Shown piece by piece: positions 9,057 to 18,061 of a DNA stretch of 64,000 nt (positions are counted from its first letter, which is position 1; the number at the start of each line of letters is the position of its first letter). A model generated the notes under the pieces. That model was given only the letters and a program-made list of their open reading frames with translations. It was not told where the DNA came from and searched no databases. Source of the DNA: Mixta sp. Marseille-Q2659 (lineage in GTDB: Bacteria > Pseudomonadota > Gammaproteobacteria > Enterobacterales > Enterobacteriaceae); the NCBI RefSeq assembly GCF_940807255.1, contig NZ_CALNWY010000005.1:124001-188000 (forward strand). The letters are read 5' to 3'. The position numbers and the translations under genes were made by a program.

Positions 9057-9479
9057 ATGGCGATGCGGTTAAATGACGATTTGGACAGTAACGGCGAAAT
9101 GCACGAAATCAACGTGACGCCGTTTATCGACGTTATGTTGGTGCTGTTAATTATTTTCATGGTGGCCGCGCCGCTGGCAACGGTAGATGTCAGGGTGAAC
9201 TTACCGGCTTCCACCAGCGCGCCGCAGCCGCGACCGGAAAAACCGGTTTATCTTTCTATTAAAGAAGATAAGCAGATGTTTATCGGCAATGAAGCGGTTT
9301 CCAAAGATAAGCTGATCGAGGTGCTGAACGCGCAGACGGAAGGCAAGAAAGATACCACTATCTTCTTCCAGGCCGATAAGTCTGTGGATTATGAAACGCT
9401 GATGAGCGCCATGGATGCGTTACGCGGTGCGGGTTATCTGAAGATTGGCCTGATGGGCATGGAAAGCGCACAGAAATAG
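9057..9479 (+). CDS. exbD: TonB-system energiser ExbD
   Basis: A 140-residue protein close to E. coli ExbD (141). One N-terminal membrane helix (residues about 23-43) carries the proton-handling aspartate D25 in NVTPFIDVMLVLLIIF; the remainder is the periplasmic domain with the RPEKPVYLSIKEDKQMFIGN-type strand region. Cotranscribed with exbB (5-nt gap) and followed by a strong terminator. Confidence 0.96.
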   Translation: MAMRLNDDLDSNGEMHEINVTPFIDVMLVLLIIFMVAAPLATVDVRVNLPASTSAPQPRPEKPVYLSIKEDKQMFIGNEAVSKDKLIEVLNAQTEGKKDTTIFFQADKSVDYETLMSAMDALRGAGYLKIGLMGMESAQK

Positions 9480-9493
9480 CGCTTCCCGACCAT

Positions 9494-9525
9494 AAAAAAA
9501 CCGGAGCCAAAGCTCCGGTTTTTTT
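9494..9525. terminator. Bidirectional terminator between exbD and yghA
   Basis: Stem CCGGAGC / GCTCCGG with loop CAAA is flanked by seven A residues on the left and seven T residues on the right, so it works in both directions for the convergent genes exbD and yghA. Confidence 0.92.
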
Positions 9526-9537
9526 ATGGCTGAAAAC

Positions 9538-10431
9538 TTAGCCCAGGTGTTCACCACCGGTCACGCCGTGGACTTCCGCCGTGACGTAGCTTGATTCCTG
9601 CGAAGCCAGGTAGACATAAACCCCAGCCAGCTCGGCAGGCTGACCGGCACGTTTCATTGGCGTCTGTTTACCGAACTCCGGCAGTTTCTCCTGCGGCTGT
9701 CCGCCAGCTATCTGCAATGCGGTCCAGATTGGGCCTGGCGCCACGCTGTTGACGCGAATACCTTTCTCCGCCACCTGTTTGGCCAGCGCGCGGGTATAGG
9801 CCAGAATTGCCGCTTTGGTCGAAGCGTAGTCCAGCAGATGCGGGCTTGGCTGATAAGCCTGAATCGACGAGGTTGTAATAATCGACGCGCCTTCCGGCAA
9901 CAGCGGGATCGCGGCCTGCGTAATCCAGAACAGGGCAAATACGTTAGTTTCGTAAGTTTTACGGAACTGTTCGGTGGTCAGCTCGGCAATATTTTCTACC
10001 GCGACCTGCTTACCGGCTACCAGCGCCAGAATATCCAGCCCGCCCAGCGCTTCGTGCGCCTGCGTGACCAGCTGCTTACAGAAAGCCTCGTCGCTGACAT
10101 CGCCCGGGATCAGCACCACATTGCGGCCCGCTTCACGAATATAGTTAGCCACTTCTTCCGCATCACGCTGCTCGGCAGGCAGGTAGTTAATAGCGACGTC
10201 TGCGCCTTCACGCGCATAAGCGATAGCGGCAGCACGGCCAATACCGGAATCAGCGCCGGTCACCAGCGCTTTACGACCTTCCAGCCGCTGGCTGCCGCGA
10301 TAACTTTTCTCGCCGCAGTCCGGCACAGGCTGCATATCCTGCTGGATGCCTGGCGCGGGCTGACGCTGTTTCGGGTATTCACCGGTGTAATACTGGGTAA
10401 GAGGATTCTGCATTTTATTCTGGTCTGCCAT
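9538..10431 (-). CDS. yghA: NAD(P)-dependent short-chain aldehyde reductase YghA
   Basis: A 297-residue classical-type short-chain dehydrogenase similar to E. coli YghA (294). The cofactor motif TGADSGIG is at about residues 58-65, and the catalytic YASTK motif and upstream TSS serine are present. It has the long N-terminal extension ([17 protein letters not shown]) characteristic of the YghA/YhxC group. The AGGAGG ribosome-binding site lies 4 nt before the ATG. YghA reduces short aldehydes in E. coli. It sits beside exbD as in E. coli and marks the right end of the conserved backbone block. Confidence 0.94.
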   Translation of the reverse strand: MADQNKMQNPLTQYYTGEYPKQRQPAPGIQQDMQPVPDCGEKSYRGSQRLEGRKALVTGADSGIGRAAAIAYAREGADVAINYLPAEQRDAEEVANYIREAGRNVVLIPGDVSDEAFCKQLVTQAHEALGGLDILALVAGKQVAVENIAELTTEQFRKTYETNVFALFWITQAAIPLLPEGASIITTSSIQAYQPSPHLLDYASTKAAILAYTRALAKQVAEKGIRVNSVAPGPIWTALQIAGGQPQEKLPEFGKQTPMKRAGQPAELAGVYVYLASQESSYVTAEVHGVTGGEHLG

Positions 10432-10747
10432 GTTTCCTCCTGATTTATTAAAAGAAATTTCACTGTTAAGGCTAGGAGAAACTGCAGCGATGTCGAGTGC
10501 TGTAACATTTGCATCGCCAGGTTGCTGTAGTTACAGGGAAAAAACGCAGCGGGAAAATGCGAATAAATATGAGCAAATATGAATAATGTACGAGAAAAGA
10601 GCGGTTGCGCCGCATAAACACAAAGGATAACAATTCTGTTAAAAAATGGTTACTAAACAGATCGATTTGTAAACTGCAATGGTGAGCAGGGTCACGTTAT
10701 CAGCCTGTTGAACGGGCTAAAAGGGAGAAAAACACAAGGAAGCCAAT
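10432..10747. other. Intergenic region between divergent yghA and the citrate symporter gene
   Basis: About 316 bp without a gene, rich in A and T. It must hold both promoters; an AAGGAAG ribosome-binding site lies just before the symporter start. No other element recognised. Confidence 0.6.
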
Positions 10748-12067
10748 ATGAACTCAGTAGAGCATTTACATAAGCCTCGCCGCAGCGGTGCCAAAACGAT
10801 CTTTAGCGTAACCAGCGGCAATTTTCTGGAAATGTATGATTTTATGGTGTTTGGCTATTATGCCAGCGCCATAGCCAAGACCTTCTTTCCTGGCGACAAT
10901 CCATTCGCCTCACTAATGCTAACGCTGATGACCTTCGGCGCAGGATTCTTAATGCGCCCGTTAGGCGCCATCATCCTTGGCGCTTATATTGATCACCACG
11001 GACGCCGCAAAGGGCTGTTGCTGACGCTGGGATTAATGGCATTGGGTACACTGACCATCGCCTGCGTTCCGGGATATGCCACGCTCGGGGTCGTCGCGCC
11101 CATATTGATCCTGCTGGGCCGGCTACTGCAGGGCTTCTCCGCTGGCGTCGAGCTGGGCGGCGTCTCCGTCTATCTCTCTGAAGTCGCGCCAAAAGGACGC
11201 AAAGGCTTTTACGTCAGTTGGCAGTCCGGCAGCCAGCAAATCGCGGTAATCTTCGCCGCGCTGCTGGGCTTGCTGTTAAACCATCTGCTGGCGCCGCAGC
11301 AGGTAACCGACTGGGGCTGGCGTATTCCGTTTGTTGTCGGCTGTCTGATCGTGCCGTTTCTGTTCTGGATCCGCCGGATGCTGGAGGAGACCGAAGCGTT
11401 CAGCCAGCGTAAGCAGCATCCGTCAATGCGGGCGATTGTGCGCTCGGTCGCCAGCAACTGGGCGCTGGTGCTGGCGGGTATGCTGATGGTGGTCACTACA
11501 ACCGTTATGTTTTATATGATCACCGCCTTTACGCCGACCTTTGGTAAAACCGTGTTGATGATGAGCGATAAACAGAGCTTTCTCGTCACGCTCTGCATCG
11601 GCCTCTCTAACCTGTTCTGGCTGCCGTTGATGGGGGCGCTCTCCGATCGGGTAGGACGCCGACCGCTATTAATCGTTTTTACCTGTTTAATGATCCTGAC
11701 AGCCTGGCCTGTACTGCACTGGCTGGTAGGATCGCCTTCGTTCGCCCATCTGCTGGAGGCGGAGCTTTGGCTCTCTTTCCTCTACGCCAGCTATAACGGC
11801 GCGATGGTGGTTTATCTGGCTGAGGTGATGCCTGCTGAAGTACGCGCCTGCGGTTTCTCGCTGGCCTACAGCCTGGCGACCGCGCTGTTCGGTGGTTTTA
11901 CACCTGCCATCTCCAGCTATCTGATCCACGCGACCGGCGATAAGGCGATGCCTGGCGTCTGGCTCACCATCGCTGCGGTTTGCGGCCTGCTCGGCACGCT
12001 GATTATTCGGCGTCTGTTAAAACAGTACCAAACGCGCCAGAACGGAATAGCTGTCACCGCACTGTAA
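10748..12067 (+). CDS. Citrate/tricarballylate:H+ symporter (MFS, CitA type)
   Basis: A 439-residue major facilitator of the metabolite:H+ symporter family with 12 predicted membrane segments. It resembles enterobacterial CitA and TcuC: VTSGNFLEMYDF, FGAGFLMRPLGAIILGAYID, the GRRKG loop between helices 2 and 3, GRLLQGFSAGVELGGVSVYL and SDRVGRRPLL. These transporters bring citrate, tricarballylate or related tricarboxylates into the cell with protons. It stands alone, without tcuAB or citrate lyase genes nearby, so uptake for aerobic TCA-cycle use is the simplest view. Its stop codon abuts the stop codon of the convergent pilus gene with no base between. Confidence 0.87.
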   Translation: MNSVEHLHKPRRSGAKTIFSVTSGNFLEMYDFMVFGYYASAIAKTFFPGDNPFASLMLTLMTFGAGFLMRPLGAIILGAYIDHHGRRKGLLLTLGLMALGTLTIACVPGYATLGVVAPILILLGRLLQGFSAGVELGGVSVYLSEVAPKGRKGFYVSWQSGSQQIAVIFAALLGLLLNHLLAPQQVTDWGWRIPFVVGCLIVPFLFWIRRMLEETEAFSQRKQHPSMRAIVRSVASNWALVLAGMLMVVTTTVMFYMITAFTPTFGKTVLMMSDKQSFLVTLCIGLSNLFWLPLMGALSDRVGRRPLLIVFTCLMILTAWPVLHWLVGSPSFAHLLEAELWLSFLYASYNGAMVVYLAEVMPAEVRACGFSLAYSLATALFGGFTPAISSYLIHATGDKAMPGVWLTIAAVCGLLGTLIIRRLLKQYQTRQNGIAVTAL

Positions 12068-13057
12068 TCAAAAGGCCAGATCCACCACCACGCTGTCGGT
12101 ATAGTTGCCCGCAGGCGGCGTGGTTTGGGTGGTTAAAACGCGTGCGGTATAGGGGAACGTGCGCGTTAAGCCATCGCTGCTGACCGTGGTGGCATTGGCG
12201 CTCGACTGGCGCTCGGTGCCGGATGGCCCCCAGCGGTTGGTGCTGCTGCCTTTATAAATTTCATAGCTCAGGCGATTGCTGCCGTTAGCCATATTGCGCA
12301 CACTGCCGTTGGCGTTATTGCCGTTGCTTAATCCCACCGTATAGGTGCTGCCTTTGGTGCAGACCACGTTAATTGACTGCGAGACGGCGGAGAAGCCGCT
12401 GACCAGCGGCGCGCTGCCGAAGCTAATATTCGGCGCGGTAATGGTGGTGCAATCGTTGGTAATGGTTAGCGTCACGGTAATGGGAATCATGCCGGAGCCG
12501 TTCTGATCCTGGCCAGCAAGACAGATGCCAAGCGCGGCAATGCCGGTACAAATCCGGTAGGTGACGGCCAGATTCAGAGTGCCGCTGTAGGTTCCGGCGG
12601 CAACCACCTGACCGGGCAGGGTGCGCAGGTAGAGCGGTATCGAAAAGTTAAGCCCACCGAGCAGGCCGATCAGGTTCACCAGCTGCGTCGAGTTATAGGT
12701 AATCGCCGTGGCGCCGATGGTCATTTCCGTGGCGCAGTTCGCGGCGGTACAAAGCTGTACGGGAATATTATCGCCGCCGGCGGCACCATTCAGCGTTAAG
12801 GTGCCGCGTGTGCCGGACGTGGCCGAGGCGCTGGCGAGACGCAGCGTAATATTGTTTCCTGACAGCAGCGATAGCGTATTGCCGGAGCCGCAGTTGACGT
12901 TCGCCGTGGTAGAGCTGGTGCTGGCGGTGGTATTCACCGTAAAAGAAGTTACCGAGCCGAAGCTGACGGTCGAGGAGGGCAACGTACAGGCCGCCCACAG
13001 CGTCCCGCTAAAGCTGCTTAACAGCAGGGTTAACAACAGTAACAGCCTGACGCTCAT
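12068..13057 (-). CDS. Archaic pilus tip adhesin, double spore-coat-U domain (CsuE type)
   Basis: A 329-residue secreted protein with a signal peptide (MSVRLLLLLTLLLSSFSGTL, cleavage after LWA at about residue 22) and two tandem spore coat U (SCPU) domains, each starting with cysteine-bearing CTLPSSTVSFGSV-like strands and ending in AGTYSGTLNLAVTY and AGNYTDSVVVDLAF. That two-domain form at the end of the operon is the layout of CsuE, the tip adhesin of Csu pili. The ATG overlaps the ancestral usher stop (ATGA). It is last in the minus-strand operon. Confidence 0.85.
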   Translation of the reverse strand: MSVRLLLLLTLLLSSFSGTLWAACTLPSSTVSFGSVTSFTVNTTASTSSTTANVNCGSGNTLSLLSGNNITLRLASASATSGTRGTLTLNGAAGGDNIPVQLCTAANCATEMTIGATAITYNSTQLVNLIGLLGGLNFSIPLYLRTLPGQVVAAGTYSGTLNLAVTYRICTGIAALGICLAGQDQNGSGMIPITVTLTITNDCTTITAPNISFGSAPLVSGFSAVSQSINVVCTKGSTYTVGLSNGNNANGSVRNMANGSNRLSYEIYKGSSTNRWGPSGTERQSSANATTVSSDGLTRTFPYTARVLTTQTTPPAGNYTDSVVVDLAF

Positions 13058-13167
13058 GGCAATATACCTGCGGTAGAATTAGTGGATACGCTTTCCGGCG
13101 CGCCGTTCGGCGCTTCCGGCAGGGCGCAGATCACGGGGCCGTAGATTTTTAACGCCTGCGGCCGCCC

Positions 13168-15504
13168 CTAGGCGATAGCGAGGTGCGTCGTACAGCGGCG
13201 GCCATCCGGCGCAACAATCTCAATCGCATTGTCGCCCTTCAGGTTATTCAGCCAGGCCAGCCCATCCCAGCCAACATATTCCGTCGGCTCGCCGGCGCGC
13301 AGTACTTGACTGGAAACCGGCAGCGGGTTGCCTTGCCGATCGTGGAAAATCACGCTGGCAGCGCGCAGCGGCTCAACGGGGAAATCCAATAAAAAGCCGC
13401 TTTGCCGTTTTACCGCAAAGCGCTGCTCTGTGCGCGGCACCGTCATATCCGGCGGCAGATCAAGCGCGTCAATATCATATTTTGCCGGATAGTAAGAGCT
13501 GATACGCGGCACCAGCAGATAGCCGTCGCTATCGGTGCGTCCCATCGCCTGGTTCTCATAGCGTACCGTCACCTGCGGATAGCCGGTTTTCACCAGCACA
13601 AAGGCGTCGTTAATGGCGTTAGCGGCAAACAGGCGATTGTCCATCAGCACCAGCGAACCGGTAAGATCGGCCCATTCGGTATGGTTTTCACTGTCGCCGT
13701 AGAAACCGGCGGAGGTATCAATCTTCTGATTACGCCAGCGCAGGCTACCCTGGCGATAATCGCCGTCGCTGCTCTGCCTGGCCCAGGAGGCATCCCAGGC
13801 AAAGCCGCCGTCGCTGGGCATCGATTGCGAAAGATAGACGCGCTGCGCGTTATGGCCTTGTTGATTGCGTTCCAGATTCAGACTGGCGCTGCCGCGTTCG
13901 CCAAACGGGATAATCAACGAAACCGCGCCGGTCCACTCTCCGCTGCCGATATCGCGCGAAGCGGCCACATAAAGGCTGCTGTTGCCCCAGATATTTTTAC
14001 TCCAGGAGAGATTCCACAAGCGGGTGCGATCGCCGCTGCCGCTGGTGATATCAATAAAGGCGGCGCCCAGATTGCCGAAGCGGCTCAGCGACACGCTGGC
14101 GTTATACTGCGCGCTGCGGCGGCTAAGCGACCAGGTAATATCGTTAACGTCGCTGCTGCGCGTGCTGTAAAGCGCCAGATCGGCAAATTCCGCGCTGCGT
14201 ATCGTGTGCTGGGTACCGAGGCTGAACCAGCGGTTGTTATATTGATAGCCCCAGCTGTGCTGCGTACCACTGTCACCAGCCATGCGGCTTTGCGCCAGCG
14301 CGCCGTTTACCACGCCGAAAGCGCCGAGCTTCACCTGCGCGCCGCCGCCGCCCAGCGCCAGACTCTCTGCGCCTTCCGCATGGGTTTCCAGCGTCAGCCA
14401 GTCGGTCAGGCCGTAACGCCAGGACCCGCTGGCCGCCGCCGTGCCGTAATCGAAGTTTTTGATGCCATAATTGTTCCGCAGCGCCCCGGCGGAGAATGAA
14501 AAATCGGACAGGCCGGGCTTCAACAGATCGCTGGACACATAAAAGGGCAGCGCGGTACTGACCCGACGGCCCACCGCATCGGTCGTCACCACCACCGCAT
14601 CACCAGCGCCGTTAACAAACGGCATATTGGTCATCGTCCAGGGGCCGGGCTGCACCTGATTGCTGCTCGAACGGTAGCCGTTAACGAACAGATCGACAGT
14701 AGAAGGCACCGCTGCCTGACCGGCAAAGGTCGGCAGCGGCCAGGTAACAATATCTGGCCGCACGCTAAAATCGCGTGACAGCTGGATGCCGCCAAGCCGC
14801 ACGCTGCTGCTCCAGCTCAGCGCATCGGTGATCAGATCGCCCACGCGCCAGCTCAGCACACGGTTTTCATCCTCATAGCTCCACCAGCTGTCGTAGCGTA
14901 TATAGCCTTCGTTAAGGTAACTTTCGCCACCGCTAAGCTGCTGCTGCCAGACGCCGTTCGATGAAAACTGTCCCGCCGCGCCAAACAGCCTGAACTCATT
15001 CCAGGCTGAGAGGCGGCTGCCGGACTGACTGTTACGGCTGGTGTAAAAATCGTAGTTCAACAGCGCGCCGGTGCTGCTACGGCCCGGATAACGCGGCGCG
15101 TTCTCTTCGCCGCGAAAGGTTTGTGCGGGCAGCCAGGCGGCGGGAACGGTCAACAACAGGCGTTGACGCTGGCTGTCATATTCCGCCCGTACCTCCGGCA
15201 TGGCGGAAACATCCACTTCCGCGCCGCTGAGCTTTTCCGGCGGCAGGCCGGCCCGCTGTAAATCGCCCGCGCGCAACCAATAGTGGCCGTTGCGAAAGAT
15301 CACCGGCACGATTGCGCCCTCCTGCTGGTTTACCACCAGGGAGAGCATATATTGCGGACTTTCGCTCTGCGCGGCGCTGGCTGACGGCGGCGGCGGCAGG
15401 GAAGAAAAGGTTTCCGCGTCGCCGCTTAAGGGCGTAAGACAGCCGTACAGACCGGCGATAGCCAGCGAACAGCGCCGCAGTCCGAAACGGAAAGCGATGT
15501 TCAT
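13168..15504 (-). CDS. Outer-membrane usher of archaic pilus (CsuD type), truncated by an amber codon
   Basis: A 778-residue FimD/PapC-family usher: signal peptide, N-terminal chaperone-binding domain (about 55-180), 24-strand barrel with plug (RRVSTALPFYVSSDLLKPGL region) and C-terminal domains. Translation stops at TAG 13168-13170 after RRCTTHLAIA, but the same frame continues for 37 more codons (GRPQALKIYGPVICALPEA and on) to a TGA at 13054 that overlaps the next gene's ATG. The lost part holds the second cysteine of the C-terminal-domain pair. The natural length was therefore 816 residues; a CAG to TAG change would explain it. Whether the shortened usher still works is unknown. It starts 3 nt after the chaperone stop. 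Confidence 0.88.
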   Translation of the reverse strand: MNIAFRFGLRRCSLAIAGLYGCLTPLSGDAETFSSLPPPPSASAAQSESPQYMLSLVVNQQEGAIVPVIFRNGHYWLRAGDLQRAGLPPEKLSGAEVDVSAMPEVRAEYDSQRQRLLLTVPAAWLPAQTFRGEENAPRYPGRSSTGALLNYDFYTSRNSQSGSRLSAWNEFRLFGAAGQFSSNGVWQQQLSGGESYLNEGYIRYDSWWSYEDENRVLSWRVGDLITDALSWSSSVRLGGIQLSRDFSVRPDIVTWPLPTFAGQAAVPSTVDLFVNGYRSSSNQVQPGPWTMTNMPFVNGAGDAVVVTTDAVGRRVSTALPFYVSSDLLKPGLSDFSFSAGALRNNYGIKNFDYGTAAASGSWRYGLTDWLTLETHAEGAESLALGGGGAQVKLGAFGVVNGALAQSRMAGDSGTQHSWGYQYNNRWFSLGTQHTIRSAEFADLALYSTRSSDVNDITWSLSRRSAQYNASVSLSRFGNLGAAFIDITSGSGDRTRLWNLSWSKNIWGNSSLYVAASRDIGSGEWTGAVSLIIPFGERGSASLNLERNQQGHNAQRVYLSQSMPSDGGFAWDASWARQSSDGDYRQGSLRWRNQKIDTSAGFYGDSENHTEWADLTGSLVLMDNRLFAANAINDAFVLVKTGYPQVTVRYENQAMGRTDSDGYLLVPRISSYYPAKYDIDALDLPPDMTVPRTEQRFAVKRQSGFLLDFPVEPLRAASVIFHDRQGNPLPVSSQVLRAGEPTEYVGWDGLAWLNNLKGDNAIEIVAPDGRRCTTHLAIA

Positions 15505-15507
15505 AAA

Positions 15508-16221
15508 CTAGCGGGCACTGCTGGCGCTGCGCCAGGCGCTATTATTAACCTCAGCGCTTAGCTGCGCGCCGTCGGAGACGGCAAACGTCAATGGCCAGCG
15601 ATGGCGGCTGTTCGCCAGTACATAACCGTAAAGCCCGTCCGCCAGCGAGCGCCCGTTAAGCGACGCTTTGCTGATGCGCGCATGAATTGCGCCGTGATTA
15701 TTAATTTCCAGCCACCGCTGTCCGCCTTCATTGACCGTCCTCCAGCTTAGCTGCGGCCGTGAACTGTCCGGCGCCAGTCCGCTGCCGTACACGAACAGCG
15801 GAACGGAATAACGCATCTGAAAACGCAGCCCTGCCTGGTTTTCTCCCGGCTGCTGCGGCGTTGGGATCTCATCCAGTACCACGCGATAAGCCGCTTCCTG
15901 TCCTGCAGGCGGCGGCGTCATTTTTATCAGGCGCACCAGCTGTTTTTGCCCCGGCTCAATGCGCAACAGCGGCGGGCTGGCAACCACCTGCTGCTGGGTT
16001 TGGTACTGCTCGCGTCCTTCCTGTTGCTGCCAGGCGAAAATGCGCACCTGCATCAGCGTGGTGGCGCTGCCGCGGTTTTCCAGCCACAGCTCGCTGGCTT
16101 TATCTTCGCTGATTATTTTCGGATCGATAGGCCAGATCATCACGGAATTGGCCGCGTCGGCCAGCGGGACGAGCAGCGTCAGGAAAGCCGTTATAAGCGC
16201 GCGCAGAAGAGTCATACTCAA
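15508..16221 (-). CDS. Periplasmic pilus chaperone (CsuC/PapD type)
   Basis: A 237-residue PapD-like chaperone with a signal peptide (MSMTLLRALITAFLTLLVPLADA). It has the two immunoglobulin-like domains: the ASELWLENRGSATTLMQVRI strand region and the G1 strand PPLLRIEPGQKQLVRLIKM that donates to subunits, followed by the QAGLRFQMRYSVPLFVYG segment of the linker. It would fold the SCPU subunits in the periplasm and deliver them to the usher. It lies 14 nt after the second subunit gene and 3 nt before the usher. Confidence 0.9.
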   Translation of the reverse strand: MSMTLLRALITAFLTLLVPLADAANSVMIWPIDPKIISEDKASELWLENRGSATTLMQVRIFAWQQQEGREQYQTQQQVVASPPLLRIEPGQKQLVRLIKMTPPPAGQEAAYRVVLDEIPTPQQPGENQAGLRFQMRYSVPLFVYGSGLAPDSSRPQLSWRTVNEGGQRWLEINNHGAIHARISKASLNGRSLADGLYGYVLANSRHRWPLTFAVSDGAQLSAEVNNSAWRSASSAR

Positions 16222-16235
16222 TCCTTGTTATCTCT

Positions 16236-16766
16236 TTACCAGCTCAGCGTCACCGTCAGCGTATCGCTGTAGCTCCCGGCGCGCTGGACGCCGCTGAGCT
16301 GTAAAAGGCCGTAAATCGGCAACGTAATGTTATTGGCATTGCTGTAGCTCAGGGCTACGTTCTGATTCACAGGAATTTCGCTGGCGGCGCTAAAGCTGGC
16401 GTTGGTAAACAGGCGATAGGCCAGCGTATTGCTAAAATTCGTCAGCTTCAGGTTGCGCGTAGTGGTGTAGTTGCTGCCGCCGTTAATGCTCATCGACAGC
16501 GCGGTGCCGGGCGTACAGGCGATATTAACGGTGCTGCTTTGCACAAAGCTGGCGCTGATGGCGGCAGTTTGCACGCCGGAGCGTGTGCCAAAGTTCAGCG
16601 CGCCGAAAACGCCGGTATTGCTGCCGGAAATCACGCAGCCCGCCACAATTGCCGCACTGACCTGAAAGGTCTGCGTTGGCAACGCCTGGGCGTTATAGCT
16701 GGCAATAAGCGTTATCAGGCCGAGCGGGCCATGCCAGCCCGCTGCGCGCCGCCATTTCCTCGGCAC
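16236..16766 (-). CDS. Pilus subunit, spore coat U domain (CsuA/CsuB type)
   Basis: A 176-residue single SCPU-domain protein with a signal peptide ending NAQA at about residue 29. The domain shows VSAAIVAGCVISGSNTG, GALNFGTRSG and the terminal AGSYSDTLTVTLSW donor-strand-type ending. A minor pilin of the archaic chaperone-usher system. The N-terminus is unusually basic (MPRKWRRAAGW) before the hydrophobic stretch. Confidence 0.86.
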   Translation of the reverse strand: MPRKWRRAAGWHGPLGLITLIASYNAQALPTQTFQVSAAIVAGCVISGSNTGVFGALNFGTRSGVQTAAISASFVQSSTVNIACTPGTALSMSINGGSNYTTTRNLKLTNFSNTLAYRLFTNASFSAASEIPVNQNVALSYSNANNITLPIYGLLQLSGVQRAGSYSDTLTVTLSW

Positions 16767-16787
16767 CTTAATTCCTCAGCGATGACC

Positions 16788-17357
16788 TCAGTAATTCACG
16801 GCAACGCTGATGGTATCGGTATAGGTTCCCGCCGGAATGGTGGCGTTAAAGCCGCCGCCGGTAATGCGTCCGAATATCTGGTAGTTATCGCCAAGCGTAG
16901 GGTTCGCGGTGCCGGTTGCGGGAATACTGGTATTATTGGCGATGGCGTTCGAGAAGCCGGCATCGCTGTAAAGGGTGTAGGAGATACCTTGGGTATTATC
17001 GGCGCCGAGCAACAAATAGCGCGGCTGGCCGGTGACTTCGCCGTAAACCGTTGCGGGCGCGGCGTTACTGCTGGTCACCTGCACGTTATAGGTTTGGCCG
17101 GTGGTGCAGCGCACATAGATACCGGTGCCCGCCGCGCCGACCAGTGTGGCGTTCAGCGTATCGAAGGTAGCGGCGCTGCTGCCGAAGTCTAAGGTACCAA
17201 AGTTAACGCCGCTGGTGCCGGGCTGACCGTTAACCAGACAGCCGGTAGTAAGCGTCAGCGTCGCGTTGATTGTGCCGGTAGTGGTGGCAGCCAAAGTAGA
17301 GGTTGTAATAAGCGGCAGCGTGCAACCGGCTACAACCAGCAATAACTTCAGTTTCAT
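16788..17357 (-). CDS. Major pilin, spore coat U domain (CsuA/B type)
   Basis: A 189-residue SCPU-domain protein with a signal peptide (MKLKLLLVVAGCTLPLITTS, cleavage after TLA). Cysteines in TTGCLVNGQPG and IYVRCTTGQTYNVQV make the conserved disulfide, and the protein ends AGTYTDTISVAVNY. As the first gene of the operon, with the longest upstream region, it is probably the main shaft subunit. The operon order (pilin, pilin, chaperone, usher, tip) agrees with the Csu type known from Acinetobacter biofilms. Confidence 0.87.
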   Translation of the reverse strand: MKLKLLLVVAGCTLPLITTSTLAATTTGTINATLTLTTGCLVNGQPGTSGVNFGTLDFGSSAATFDTLNATLVGAAGTGIYVRCTTGQTYNVQVTSSNAAPATVYGEVTGQPRYLLLGADNTQGISYTLYSDAGFSNAIANNTSIPATGTANPTLGDNYQIFGRITGGGFNATIPAGTYTDTISVAVNY

Positions 17358-18061
17358 AAATTTTCCTTACTGATAGCGATAGCATAATTGACCTTATCAC
17401 CTGGTGTTCAGTAAAGAGCCGAGCCTAAAAGCAACAAAAACAAGGAAAAATGAAAAAAAGTGGTTCATCGTCCGAAAAAAAAGCCGGATATCATTTTAAT
17501 ACCACTATATTAGCTTCTTTTACTATATATCAACCTCCAGCAAAGCGGTAAACGGAAAGTTAAAAAAATAGCTAACCATCCTGAGGCTACCGCCATAATC
17601 CGCAGCATAAGCCTGACGAAGCGCTTTCGGGTGACAAACTGACGATCTCTTTCTGTAACATCTATCCGAAAATGACTATCAATGTTATTTTCTTTTCGCT
17701 ATCTAAGAAAATTCGCTTTTTATAAATTGCGTTGGCCCTGCAACTTAAAAAAATAAGCTGTTATATAACCTTTGTTCCCGCAGGGTAATAAACGAAGTAT
17801 GGCATGGCAAGAAGAAATCAGCGGCCTTTTGCTGTTGATTAAACGAAAATAAAACTTATGAATAGTGTGGTGTAGGGTGCAACCTGATCTTTTCTTTAGG
17901 ACAATTTCATTGGTCCCGGCAATCTCTTTTATTCATGAAGATGGTGATAAGCATTGGCTGCAATCTGCCGATAATTTAACCATTGCAGGCCGTTTATCTC
18001 TTGCGCTGTTTCTTTTTCAATTTCAGTGTCCGTTGGCGGGCGCTTATTCGCGGGAATCTCT
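17358..18061. other. AT-rich intergenic region upstream of the pilus operon
   Basis: About 700 bp without a credible gene; the short open frames inside have no coding character. It separates the divergent pilus operon and the c-di-GMP gene and is rich in A/T runs, as is common for H-NS-bound promoters of surface structures. No specific site recognised. Confidence 0.6.
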
